Source: Clostridiales bacterium
GTDB taxonomy: Bacteria > Bacillota > Clostridia > Christensenellales > Aristaeellaceae
Reading direction: 5' to 3'
Length of the DNA stretch: 8,077 nucleotides
Assembly (NCBI GenBank): GCA_022776785.1
Contig: JALFHA010000248.1
Location: 1-8,077 of the forward strand
Every line of letters starts with the position of its first letter. The stretch's first letter is position 1. Below are positions 1-7,537 of the stretch, in pieces. A program made the position numbers and the translations under genes. The notes under the pieces are model-generated. The model was not told where the DNA came from. It saw only the letters and a list, made by a program, of their open reading frames with translations, and did no database searches.

Positions 1-140
1 GGGACTTCAGTCCGGGGCTATTCGCCCGTTCTCCATCGGCTTCATCCGCTGGGGAACGCACATAGTCGCATCCAAAGGATGCTCCTTGTGGTTCCCGACG
101 CTCCGTCCACCTTCATCCGCCGCAGGCGGCGGTGGACTCC
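1..140. repeat. Hairpin-rich repeat module, left-edge copy
   Basis: No credible gene. The stretch is a chain of inverted repeats. A short hairpin lies at 2-13 (GGACT, 2-nt loop, AGTCC). CGTTCTCC (27-34) can pair with GGGGAACG (51-58). A bulged hairpin at 52-96 has outer arms GGGAAC-g-CACA and TGTGGTTCCC around inner arms GCATCC and GGATGC with loop AAA. A second at 105-137 has outer arms GTCCACC and GGTGGAC around CCGCC and GGCGG with loop GCA. The part from 52 to 137 recurs at 7945-8026 with compensatory changes, so it is a dispersed element rather than chance structure. The 27-58 and 52-96 pairings share bases and exclude each other. Bases 141-206 show only a 16-nt segment (179-194) shared with 586-601. 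Function unknown. Confidence 0.7.
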
Positions 141-206
141 GATCCCACAGGCGGCGCCGATTCCGAACCCCTTGACCCCTTCTTCGCTTCGCGCAATCAT
201 TCCATC

Positions 207-305
207 TTTTACTCTGTAAGTCCTTCTGCAAAGCTTCGGACTCGACCACAAAGCAATGGGACTTACGTCACTTGGTCGGTGATGCAACCGGCATCATGCC
301 GGTTT
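207..305 (-). repeat. Inverted copy of the ~95-bp structured repeat
   Basis: Read on the minus strand, this matches the units at 3000-3094 and 3095-3189. It has the same order of palindrome (CCGGCAT/ATGCCGG, 288-302), the GTGATG/CGTCAC hairpin with loop CGACCAA, and the AAGTCC/GGACTT stem containing the CCGAAGCTTTGCAGAAGG segment. It lies in the opposite orientation to the three units near 3000. The palindrome arms carry C-G pairs where those two units carry T-A pairs, so pairing is retained. It is intergenic, just outside the terminator at 331-377. Confidence 0.85.
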
Positions 306-330
306 TAATGCAGAACAGTATGACACCACA

Positions 331-377
331 AAAAGAGAGGAAGGCACAGCTCAAAGCTGATCGCCTTCCTCTCTTTT
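331..377 (-). terminator. Strong intrinsic terminator, possibly bidirectional
   Basis: A perfect 15-bp stem, AAAAGAGAGGAAGGC (331-345) with GCCTTCCTCTCTTTT (363-377), encloses a second stem CAGCT (347-351) / AGCTG (355-359) with a CAA loop. On the minus strand the arm ends in five T residues and on the plus strand in four, so it could stop transcription both ways. Placed beyond the last minus-strand gene, it is the best candidate for the end of the leftward transcript, although about 310 bp of repeat DNA separates it from the HD gene's stop codon. Confidence 0.85.
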
Positions 378-427
378 GCTATTGTCTGATACTATTCTCA
401 ATTCAAACTGTTACTGTTCTTCGATTA

Positions 428-592
428 ATACTATTTTGCGGCTAAAATCTAGCTTTGCAGAATCAGCCCCGTTTCAATCGTAGGATGCTTCGCATCCTGC
501 TCTGAAACTGCTTTTTCTTTTGAAAAATAAGTGAACATTGGGCTGCCGCCCAAACCTGCTTGAGGGATTTCATCCCTCAAACTCCCTTCTTC
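428..592. repeat. Dispersed direct repeat, left copy (short form)
   Basis: Bases 428-544 match 7819-7935 over 117 positions with no gap and about four mismatches, and 552-592 is identical to 8037-8077. Only 7 bp (545-551) separate the two blocks here, against 101 bp in the right copy. Internal structure: a bulged hairpin at 471-508 (GTTTCA/TGAAAC outer, AGGATGC/GCATCCT inner, TTC loop), TTGGGC/GCCCAA near 538-553, and TTGAGGGA/TCCCTCAA at 560-580. A short minus-strand reading frame here is not conserved in the other copy, so this is not treated as coding. Bases 378-427 between the terminator and this repeat show nothing recognisable. Confidence 0.85.
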
Positions 593-692
593 GCTTCGCG
601 CTTATATTCGAGCTTTTAAGTGCAAGACAGTATCACCTTCAGGTATCGCTTCGCGCCTGTATTCAGGCTTTCGGGTGAAAAACAGTGTTACC
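592..692. repeat. 46-bp tandem repeat, two units
   Basis: Units 592-637 and 647-692 are both 46 bp, start with the same CGCTTCGCGC, and end in similar CAGTATCACC and CAGTGTTACC, with a 9-bp spacer. Each has a small hairpin (GCCTG/CAGGC in the second; a weaker GCTT/GAGC in the first, with one pair changed on both sides). The second unit covers the stop codon of the HD-domain gene, so the repeat and the gene end have fused. It adjoins the dispersed repeat through the shared CTTCTTCGCTTCGCGC segment. Confidence 0.7.
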
Positions 693-1188
693 GCACGCTG
701 CGGCAGAGCGAAATCACGCGCATCTCCCTGCGCACACCGAACGTCTCCAGCACGGCGCTGATCTTATCCGCAAGGCTAACGAGCACAGCCTCCCGGTAGC
801 GCGGCGGCACAGGCGTCAGCGGGAACATGTGCCTGTGAATCACATTGCGCTCCACAGCATTGAGCTCGAACTCCTCCAGTGCCGAGCGCAGCGCCTCGCC
901 CGGATGGGTGAAGCCATGCAGCGGGCGCAGGTTCTCCGGATCATGCCAGTCATAGAGGAAGTAATCGTGCAGCAGCGCGCCGCGCACCATGCTTCGCTCG
1001 TCAACCGCGATATTCAGCCTCTGCGCCATGCGCAGCGCGATATAGCATACGGACAGGCAGTGATCGTAGCGCGTCACCCTGCCATGCTGGATAAACCCGC
1101 GCAGGCCCTGCATTTTGGGCGAAGCGAGCACATCCGCGCCCAGCTCGCCAATCTTGCGTACCGTTTCCATGCTTGTCGTCGATTCCAA
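688..1188 (-). CDS. HD-domain phosphohydrolase, uncharacterised
   Basis: A 166-residue cytoplasmic protein of the HD superfamily (metal-dependent phosphohydrolases acting on nucleotides or other phosphoesters; substrate unknown). Visible metal-site candidates are H43 in YDH, the H74-D75 doublet in ALLHDYFLYDW, H91 and H95 in LHGFTH, H118/H120 before MFPLTPVPP, and D141 in SLADK. This is the pattern I recall for the small stand-alone HD proteins of Clostridia that begin with an FIQHG motif. The chosen start is TTG with AAGGGA about 9 nt upstream; an ATG seven codons in (1170) lacks a good ribosome binding site but cannot be excluded. The gene begins 30 nt after the preceding exported protein gene, suggesting co-transcription. 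Its last codons and TAA lie in or beside a tandem repeat, so the C-terminus (RSVR) may be altered from the ancestral form. Fold assignment is firm; biological role is not known. Confidence 0.87.
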   Translation of the reverse strand: MESTTSMETVRKIGELGADVLASPKMQGLRGFIQHGRVTRYDHCLSVCYIALRMAQRLNIAVDERSMVRGALLHDYFLYDWHDPENLRPLHGFTHPGEALRSALEEFELNAVERNVIHRHMFPLTPVPPRYREAVLVSLADKISAVLETFGVRREMRVISLCRSVR

Positions 1189-1218
1189 GAGTTCACGTCC
1201 CTTCAGGGGTTATCACTT

Positions 1219-2886
1219 TTATTCTCCGCCCACGAGCGTCATCAGATCGGTCAGCACGCCCGGATGGAACATCAGGCTCACGGACAGCTTCGCCGCCTTG
1301 CTCACAACCTCGCTCTTGATCGCGTCAATCTGATCGCTGTCAAGGCTCGTCAGATCGACGGCCAGCCCGCCGGCAAAGTCCTCATCCTCATACTCGCTCT
1401 GCTCCATGTGCACGTCGGCGACCAGCGTGCCCAGCCCGGAGAGGCTGCCCGCGGCCGTCGCATCCAGCGTCAGCGTGTCCGCGCCCAGCGCCGTCAAGCC
1501 GCTCACCGAGGCGCTCAGCAGCATGGCGCTCTCATCGTTCGCGCGCAGCGTCACATGAGCCGCCGCTTCAAACTGCTCCGTCTCCTCGCCCGCATCGCCG
1601 ATGCCGATGGTGCTCTTCAAGCTCGCATCGACGCCCACGCCGTCCGAGGCGCCGCTCACGCTGTTGACCACATCGAGCACCGCCGCAAGGCTGCTCAGCT
1701 TCACGCCGTCCACATCCTGCCCGAACTGGATGCTGAGGTTGCCGATAACGCGGTTGTCATCGTAAACCTGAAGCTCGCCATGGGAGGTGTGCAGGCGCTG
1801 GCCGTGCTCGTCCGTCTTGATGGAGTAGGTAAAGTCGCCCTCGAAGGGCCAGCCCTCGGTAATCAGCGGCACCACCGCGTCAAAGCCCACCGTGCTGCCG
1901 TTCTCATCGTAGCTGACGATCATGCTCATCTGGTTGTCCGTGCTCTGATCCCAGAGATTATCCACGCTCTTTTCGAGCTTGCGCATGAAGTACTGCACGT
2001 CGTTCAGCTCGCAGAGCGCGCCGTCGTCGGCAATGGACCAGCTCGTCTGCACGAAGTCCGTCGCCGGGTCGATGGTCTCCTCGGTCAGCAGGCTGTCGAT
2101 GACCTGCCTCGCCTGATAACGGGTTACGCCCGCCTCAGCCAGTGTATCCGCCACAGCCTGTAAAAATTCACCTTGATCGTCGCGCACAGCGGAAACGATA
2201 TTCCACAGGAAGGCCATAAAGTCGCAGGTGTTGATCGTGCCGATCATGCGCTGTGCCACCTCGTCGCGCGTATCTGTCGCCTCAATGACCGTGTTGTCAA
2301 AGACATACAGCTCGCCGGTATCCCGCTGTGTGCCCGACACCCAGCCCAGCAGCATATTCAGCAGCGTCGAGTACATGTCGTCCATCGAATCCTTGAGCCG
2401 CTGCAGGCCTGACCCGCCGTTTTCCCCGGCAGCGGTGCTTTCAATGACAGCAATCATATCAGCAGACAGCGTGCCCGCCGGCAGAGTAAACACATACTTG
2501 CCGGTGAGGCTGGTCATCAGCTGCATCGAGCCATCCTCAAAGAGCAGCGCATCGCCTGTACACAGCGTCACGCCGTCCGTCACCAGCGCGCCGCGGATGC
2601 GAGCCGTGCCAAAATCATCGTAGAACGACAGCTCAATCTCGCTCTTGCCGAGCAGGGAAGCCAGCGCCTGCGCGCGGCTGGAGTCCGCCGCCGCGCCCTC
2701 CTCGAGCTCCATGCCCAGCCGTGCGCTCACGTTGAGCTGCATACCGCCTGCATAGCTCTCCTGAATGGCTGTAGGCGTCAGGTCGCCTGCGGAAAAGCCG
2801 CTCACGCCCTCCGCCATCGAAGCGACAGGCGATGCGAGCATACTGGCGCTGAGCATCAGCGCGGTCCATCTCTTTTTCAAATTCAT
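1219..2886 (-). CDS. Exported protein of unknown function, 555 aa
   Basis: I do not recognise the family. A Sec signal peptide is clear: positive MNLKKR, a hydrophobic stretch to about residue 20, and a likely cleavage after SMA near residue 25. There is no lipobox and no later membrane segment or sorting signal. Residues about 50-135 look beta-rich (LNVSARLGMELE, then SEIELSFYD, then a glycine-turn strand pair). A helical middle (about 150-290) contains three cysteines overall. The C-terminal half is again beta-rich, and the protein ends in a predicted helix. The frame is open upstream through the repeats to 3126, but ATG at 2886 is chosen because GGGAGG (2894-2899) sits 7 nt before it and the signal peptide begins there. 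The N-terminal domain resembles the neighbour at 3214-4500 in pattern, suggesting an old duplication. Envelope or extracellular location is inferred. Confidence 0.88.
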   Translation of the reverse strand: MNLKKRWTALMLSASMLASPVASMAEGVSGFSAGDLTPTAIQESYAGGMQLNVSARLGMELEEGAAADSSRAQALASLLGKSEIELSFYDDFGTARIRGALVTDGVTLCTGDALLFEDGSMQLMTSLTGKYVFTLPAGTLSADMIAVIESTAAGENGGSGLQRLKDSMDDMYSTLLNMLLGWVSGTQRDTGELYVFDNTVIEATDTRDEVAQRMIGTINTCDFMAFLWNIVSAVRDDQGEFLQAVADTLAEAGVTRYQARQVIDSLLTEETIDPATDFVQTSWSIADDGALCELNDVQYFMRKLEKSVDNLWDQSTDNQMSMIVSYDENGSTVGFDAVVPLITEGWPFEGDFTYSIKTDEHGQRLHTSHGELQVYDDNRVIGNLSIQFGQDVDGVKLSSLAAVLDVVNSVSGASDGVGVDASLKSTIGIGDAGEETEQFEAAAHVTLRANDESAMLLSASVSGLTALGADTLTLDATAAGSLSGLGTLVADVHMEQSEYEDEDFAGGLAVDLTSLDSDQIDAIKSEVVSKAAKLSVSLMFHPGVLTDLMTLVGGE

Positions 2887-2893
2887 GTGCGTT

Positions 2894-2899
2894 CCTCCC
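2894..2899 (-). promoter_or_regulatory. Ribosome binding site deciding the 2886 start
   Basis: GGGAGG on the minus strand, 7 nt before ATG. It separates the real start from the longer open frame that runs back into the tandem repeats. Confidence 0.85.
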
Positions 2900-2906
2900 A
2901 TCAAAA

Positions 2907-2999
2907 CCGGCATGATGCCGGCTACAAGCCATCCGAAATGCTGTAAATCCCGTTGCCTTACGGCCGAAGCTGGAGCTTTACAGAAGGATTTACAGGGTA
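2907..2999 (+). repeat. Structured repeat, divergent third unit
   Basis: It starts with the palindrome CCGGCAT-g-ATGCCGG (2907-2921) and keeps TGTAAATCCCG, GGCCGAAGCT, and CAGAAGGATTTACAG at the positions expected from the two neighbouring 95-bp units. It has lost the GCATCACCGACCAAGTGATG hairpin segment and drifted elsewhere. Its end is followed directly by the next unit, so three units lie in tandem. Confidence 0.7.
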
Positions 3000-3094
3000 A
3001 TCGGCATGATGCCGATTGCATCACCGACCAAGTGATGTAAGTCCCGCTGCTTTGCGATCGAGGCCGAAGCTTTGCAGAAGGACTTTTATAGTAA
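3000..3094 (+). repeat. ~95-bp structured repeat, unit 1
   Basis: Nearly identical to 3095-3189, with a period of 95 bp. Parts in order: palindrome ATCGGCAT-g-ATGCCGAT (3000-3016); hairpin CATCAC/GTGATG with loop CGACCAA; then a stem AAGTCC/GGACTT with an inner CTGC/GCAG pair around a variable loop. Intergenic, between two exported-protein genes. Nearly all of each unit can fold. No promoter or terminator is evident within it. Confidence 0.9.
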
Positions 3095-3189
3095 ATCGGC
3101 ATGATGCCGATTGCATCACCGACCAAGTGATGTGAGTCCCGCTGCTTTGCGACCGAGTCCGAAGCTTTGCAGAAGGACTTTTATAGTAA
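3095..3189 (+). repeat. ~95-bp structured repeat, unit 2
   Basis: Tandem copy of 3000-3094, differing at only a few positions, mostly in the third stem and its loop. It ends 24 bp before the stop codon of the upstream exported-protein gene (3214). Together the three units fill essentially the entire 327-bp gap between the two exported-protein genes. Confidence 0.9.
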
Positions 3190-3213
3190 TCGTGCAATCC
3201 ATGTGCGTCGGCC

Positions 3214-4500
3214 TCACAGGCCGCTGGTGATTTTCTTCCTGTCAGCCTCATCGAGCTGCGCCCAGAGCCTGCGGGCGATGCCCAGCACAGCCTCCTGCGC
3301 GGCTTCTGAAAGCGCCTGCGGCTCAGCCTCGCGCACCTGCGCCTTCTCCCGTGCGACGAGGCTCTCGCCGCCCAAGCGAACGGAGAGCTGCGCGCTTCCG
3401 GCAGCCAGAGTGTTGCCATCCATCTTGAAGTCCAGCGTCACGCTGTCCGTGAGCATCGGCAGCGCATCGTCCGCCTCCCGTGTCGTCATCGAAATCGCTT
3501 GGCGCAGCTTGAGGTTCAGGTCATTGAGCCGCTGCATCCGCCTGCCCGGCGTCTTGTCCGTGTGGCCCAACTCGCCGGAGATGACGATCTTCTCCGTCAG
3601 CTTCTCGCCGTCCGCCGTCCAGTCGTTGCGCAGACGCAGCGTCAGCTGCGTCGTCACCGAATAACCCTCCATCTTGCCTGAGACCTTGAGCACCGTGTCC
3701 ACAGCGTTCTCTCCGGCCTTGTCCCTGCGCGTCACCGTGCTCTTTCGCGTGCTGCTGAGCGTAATGGTAAAGGTGTTGCTCTTATCCCTGGCGACAGTCA
3801 GCTCCGCCGTCGTCTTGGGCGCGCTTCCCACGGTCTGCTGCATCGTGCCGCTGACCGTCCAGCTCTCCCCGCCCGCATACGCAGCAGCGCCGCTGAGGCT
3901 GAGCTTTGTCACACGTGTTCCGTCGTCGGAGAGGGTGCGCTCCACGGCGAAATCCTGCGTCACCGCAACGCCTGCGAAAAGCTCCGTACCCGCGGTAAGC
4001 GTCTCCAGCCAGTCCGCCGCCTCTGCAAGCGGCAGGCGCTTGAGCAGGGATATCCTCGGCGCGCGCAGCATCGCCTCGCTCAGCGTCTCCGCCGGGAGCT
4101 GCACGCCCAGCAGCGCGCCCAGCGCCTGCGAGGCATCCTCCACCCGGTAGCCTTCGCCATTGAGCGTGATGACGTCTTCCTCCCCGCTGCGCTCCAGCGC
4201 GCCGGAAAACAGCGTCTCTCCGCCCCGCGTGATGGCCAGCGCATCCGCATCCTCCGTGCCGTCATAGGTGAATTGCGTGCCCTCCAGCATCGCGGACAGC
4301 ACGGACAGGTCGCGCGCATAGAGCGCGCTGTCCACGCTGACCGTCGCCGTCACATGCAGGCCCTCACCCGCCTGCGCGGCATTCCACGCCGCCGCCAGTC
4401 CGGGCGAAAAGCACGCCGTATCTGGCAGCTCCTGCGCGTGCGCGCCGCCAGCGCACAGCGCCAGCAGCACCGCCGCCGCGGCAGCCCATCGTCTTTTCAT
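3214..4500 (-). CDS. Exported protein of unknown function, 428 aa
   Basis: Not a family I recognise. The N-terminus is a typical Sec signal peptide: MKRR, an alanine/leucine core, then AHA with cleavage likely after residue 22. The cysteine at 16 is not in a good lipobox, so a lipoprotein is unlikely. The mature part is alanine- and threonine-rich and mostly alternating beta-strand pattern (for example LHVTATVSVD near 48-57, SNTFTITLSST, TTQLTLRLRNDW), with a charged helical C-terminus near 385-428. Residues 48-80 parallel residues 51-90 of the neighbour at 1219-2886 (LxVxA, then a LxxLLxG-like helix, then a strand ending YD). GGAGG precedes ATG by 7 nt. It follows rimM after a 92-bp gap without an obvious terminator, in the place where trmD normally sits. 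Location outside the membrane is inferred. Confidence 0.87.
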   Translation of the reverse strand: MKRRWAAAAAVLLALCAGGAHAQELPDTACFSPGLAAAWNAAQAGEGLHVTATVSVDSALYARDLSVLSAMLEGTQFTYDGTEDADALAITRGGETLFSGALERSGEEDVITLNGEGYRVEDASQALGALLGVQLPAETLSEAMLRAPRISLLKRLPLAEAADWLETLTAGTELFAGVAVTQDFAVERTLSDDGTRVTKLSLSGAAAYAGGESWTVSGTMQQTVGSAPKTTAELTVARDKSNTFTITLSSTRKSTVTRRDKAGENAVDTVLKVSGKMEGYSVTTQLTLRLRNDWTADGEKLTEKIVISGELGHTDKTPGRRMQRLNDLNLKLRQAISMTTREADDALPMLTDSVTLDFKMDGNTLAAGSAQLSVRLGGESLVAREKAQVREAEPQALSEAAQEAVLGIARRLWAQLDEADRKKITSGL

Positions 4501-4592
4501 GCTTGCCTCCGTATCCTGTTCCGTTTCCCGCCGCGCCCGGCACTCCGGCGCGTCACTTGATAAACGAACGTGCCGCCCGTTTTCTTCCCGTG

Positions 4593-5144
4593 TCAGTCGT
4601 CATCCTGCGGCGCGCTCTCGTCCTCCCAGACGGCGACCTCGGCCAGCGCCTGTGCGTCCAGCAGCATCCGCCCGGCCGCGAGATCCACCCCCTTGACGAC
4701 GCGCCGCAGCGCGGGCATCATCATCTCGCCGCGCGGGGTCGAAAAGACGTAGACGTCGCACACGCTGTTGGGCGTGAGCACATCGGTCAGCCGCCCGACG
4801 GCGTTGCCCTGCGTATCCACCGCCTCCAGCCCGATCAGGTCGCAGACGAAGTTTTCGTCCTCGCCCAGCTCAATGGCGTGCGCCCTGTCTACATAGACCT
4901 CGATGCCGCGCAGCGCCTCGGCGTCGTCCCGGCTCTGCACGCCCTCGAGCTTGAGGTAGGCAAAGCCGTCGTTCGCGCGCCCCTTCTCGACCCTTCTGGC
5001 CTCGTAAGCACCGCCTCGGCGCAGGTAAACGGTTTCAAGCCGCGCATAGCGGCCCATATCGCTGGTCATCGCCCGCAGCTTGACCTCGCCGCGGATGCCC
5101 TGTGGCTTCACGATTTCGCCTATCTGGATATATTCAGCCTGCAT
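4593..5144 (-). CDS. rimM: 16S rRNA processing / 30S maturation protein RimM
   Basis: RimM binds ribosomal protein S19 and assists maturation of the 30S head and of 16S rRNA in the cytoplasm. The 183-residue length fits the family. The N-terminal RimM domain shows IGEIVKPQGIRGEVKL (residues 8-23) and a CDLIGL junction near 101. The C-terminal PRC-barrel domain spans about 100-171, with SVCDVYVFSTPRGEMMMPAL and VVKGVDL. ATG is preceded by GGGAGG. It lies 118 bp after khpA, in conserved order. Unlike most Firmicutes, trmD does not follow; an exported-protein gene does. The last dozen residues are acidic and variable, which is common for the family. Confidence 0.96.
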   Translation of the reverse strand: MQAEYIQIGEIVKPQGIRGEVKLRAMTSDMGRYARLETVYLRRGGAYEARRVEKGRANDGFAYLKLEGVQSRDDAEALRGIEVYVDRAHAIELGEDENFVCDLIGLEAVDTQGNAVGRLTDVLTPNSVCDVYVFSTPRGEMMMPALRRVVKGVDLAAGRMLLDAQALAEVAVWEDESAPQDDD

Positions 5145-5184
5145 CTGTTCACCCTCCCGTCACAAATCGGACAGATATACAGAC

Positions 5185-5204
5185 GCCGCGCATCGCTGCG
5201 CGGC
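5185..5204 (-). other. Perfect GC-rich hairpin between khpA and rimM
   Basis: GCCGCGCA (5185-5192) pairs with TGCGCGGC (5197-5204) around a 4-nt loop. No T-run follows on either strand, so it is a poor intrinsic terminator. It could stabilise or mark a processing point in the mRNA between the two genes; that role is inference. Confidence 0.5.
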
Positions 5205-5262
5205 ATTGTATGCGCTTTCACGGGCGGCTGCCCTCGTGCGCCCGGCGCAGCATGGACATCGG

Positions 5263-5490
5263 TCACATGATCTCCACGAACACGGGCTTCTCATTTCGGG
5301 CGGTGGCCGCCTTGACCACGGCGCGGATGGACTTGGCGATTCGGCCCTGCTTGCCGATGACCTTGCCCATGTCGTCCGGGCCGACGCTCAGCTCGATAAT
5401 CACGGATTCAGGGCCGTCCACGGTCTTGACCTGAACCTGCTCGGGATGATCGACGAGCGTCGAGGCAATGTAGCGAACCAGTTCTTCCAT
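5263..5490 (-). CDS. khpA: KH-domain RNA-binding protein KhpA (YlqC)
   Basis: A small cytoplasmic protein consisting of one type-II KH domain, 75 residues, the normal length. The RNA-contacting GxxG loop is GKQGR at residues 46-50, within MGKVIGKQGRIAKSIRAVVKAA. In other Firmicutes KhpA pairs with KhpB (Jag) to bind many RNAs and affect cell elongation and division; that partner is not in this window. GAGGG precedes ATG. It begins 43 nt after rpsP, in the standard order rpsP-khpA-rimM. Confidence 0.95.
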   Translation of the reverse strand: MEELVRYIASTLVDHPEQVQVKTVDGPESVIIELSVGPDDMGKVIGKQGRIAKSIRAVVKAATARNEKPVFVEIM

Positions 5491-5533
5491 CTATCAGCCC
5501 TCAGCTTTCCGGGCAATGCCCAAGTCCGGCCAA

Positions 5534-5776
5534 TCAGGCGATGGCGCCGGTCTTCTTGAGCAGCGCGCGGACAGTATCGGTCGGCTGAGCGCCGTTCTTG
5601 ATCCACTGCTGAGCCTTCTCGGTATCGATCTTGAGCTCGACGGGGTTGGCGACCGGGTTGTAGTAACCGATCTCATCAATGAAGCGACCATCGCGGGACA
5701 TGCGCTCGTCAGCGACGACGACGCGGTAGAACGGCTTCTTCTTCATGCCCATTCTCTTGAGACGAATCTTAACCAT
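5534..5776 (-). CDS. rpsP: 30S ribosomal protein S16
   Basis: Primary 16S-rRNA-binding protein of the small subunit, 80 residues, typical length. It starts MVKIRLKRMGMKKKPFYRVVVADERMSRDGRFIDEIGYYNP-like, which is the S16 signature, and contains the conserved WIKNGAQPTDTVRALLKK segment before a short tail. ATG is preceded by GGAGG about 8 nt away. The 87-bp gap to ffh holds no clear terminator, and the gene order is conserved. Confidence 0.98.
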   Translation of the reverse strand: MVKIRLKRMGMKKKPFYRVVVADERMSRDGRFIDEIGYYNPVANPVELKIDTEKAQQWIKNGAQPTDTVRALLKKTGAIA

Positions 5777-5863
5777 GATTGTATCCTCCTCTGGTTCTCC
5801 TGGAACGATAAATTGTTATATATCCACAATCGCAAGGATTGGTGGCATCAGGTTTTAAATGCT

Positions 5864-7184
<1,321 letters not shown>

Positions 7185-7195
<11 letters not shown>

Positions 7196-7532
7196 CTGAA
7201 CCCTCCTCCTCTGAAAGCAGCCGCGACAGAATGGCTCTGGCACGCTGCGCCTGTTCTCCGGGCGCATCCCGGAGCGCCTCAAGTCCCTCGTAAAGCCCCT
7301 GCGTCAGCCGCCGATAGCGGGCGAGCAGGCCGAGCCTGCTCTCGTACTCCTCGAGCTGGCGCGCCGCGCGGTGCACGGCATCGCACGCCGCCTGCCGGGA
7401 AATGCCCTCGCGCGCGGCGATTTCGGAGAAGGACAAATCCTCCTCGCAGTACAGCGCCAGCAGCGCGCCCTGCCGCCCAGTCAGCAGCGGGCCGTAAAAG
7501 TCGAGCAGCCAGCCGGTTTCGATGCGATCCAC
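7185..7532 (-). CDS. ylxM: YlxM family helix-turn-helix protein
   Basis: Small protein typically encoded just before ffh in Firmicutes and implicated in SRP function. It resembles a sigma-70 region 4 helix-turn-helix. The HTH lies at residues 33-55 (LSFSEIAAREGISRQAACDAVHR), followed by RQLEEYESRLGLLARY. Length is 115 residues. The start is chosen as GTG at 7532 because GGAGG (7538-7542) sits 5 nt upstream and DRIETGWLLDFYGPLLTGRQ aligns with the family N-terminus; an upstream GTG (7565) and ATG (7550) would add unlike residues. The C-terminus overlaps ffh by 11 bp. It is the first gene of the operon; smc and ftsY, its usual neighbours, are missing upstream. Confidence 0.93.
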
Positions 7533-7537
7533 AGCAG

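Noticed and set aside
685..2163. Plus-strand open frame of 492 codons opposite the HD gene and the 555-aa exported protein
   Set aside because: Low-complexity His/Ala/Arg composition typical of an antisense shadow, with the opposite strand carrying a recognisable HD domain and a signal peptide with a good ribosome binding site.
3085..3094. TATAAA-like -10 box at the end of the 95-bp units on the minus strand
   Set aside because: No acceptable -35 hexamer at 16-18 bp spacing was found for either unit.
2887..3126. N-terminal extension of the 555-aa exported protein through the repeats
   Set aside because: The extra 80 codons are translated repeat DNA, would bury the signal peptide internally, and are preceded by no better ribosome binding site than GGGAGG at 2894-2899.
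2907..3189. Possible CRISPR array, given regularly spaced palindromic repeats
   Set aside because: The whole 95-bp unit is repeated without unique spacers, only three units exist, and no cas gene is present.
5777..5863. Possible separate promoter or terminator between ffh and rpsP
   Set aside because: AT-rich with a small ATTGT/ACAAT inverted repeat, but no convincing -35/-10 pair or stem with a T-run on the minus strand.
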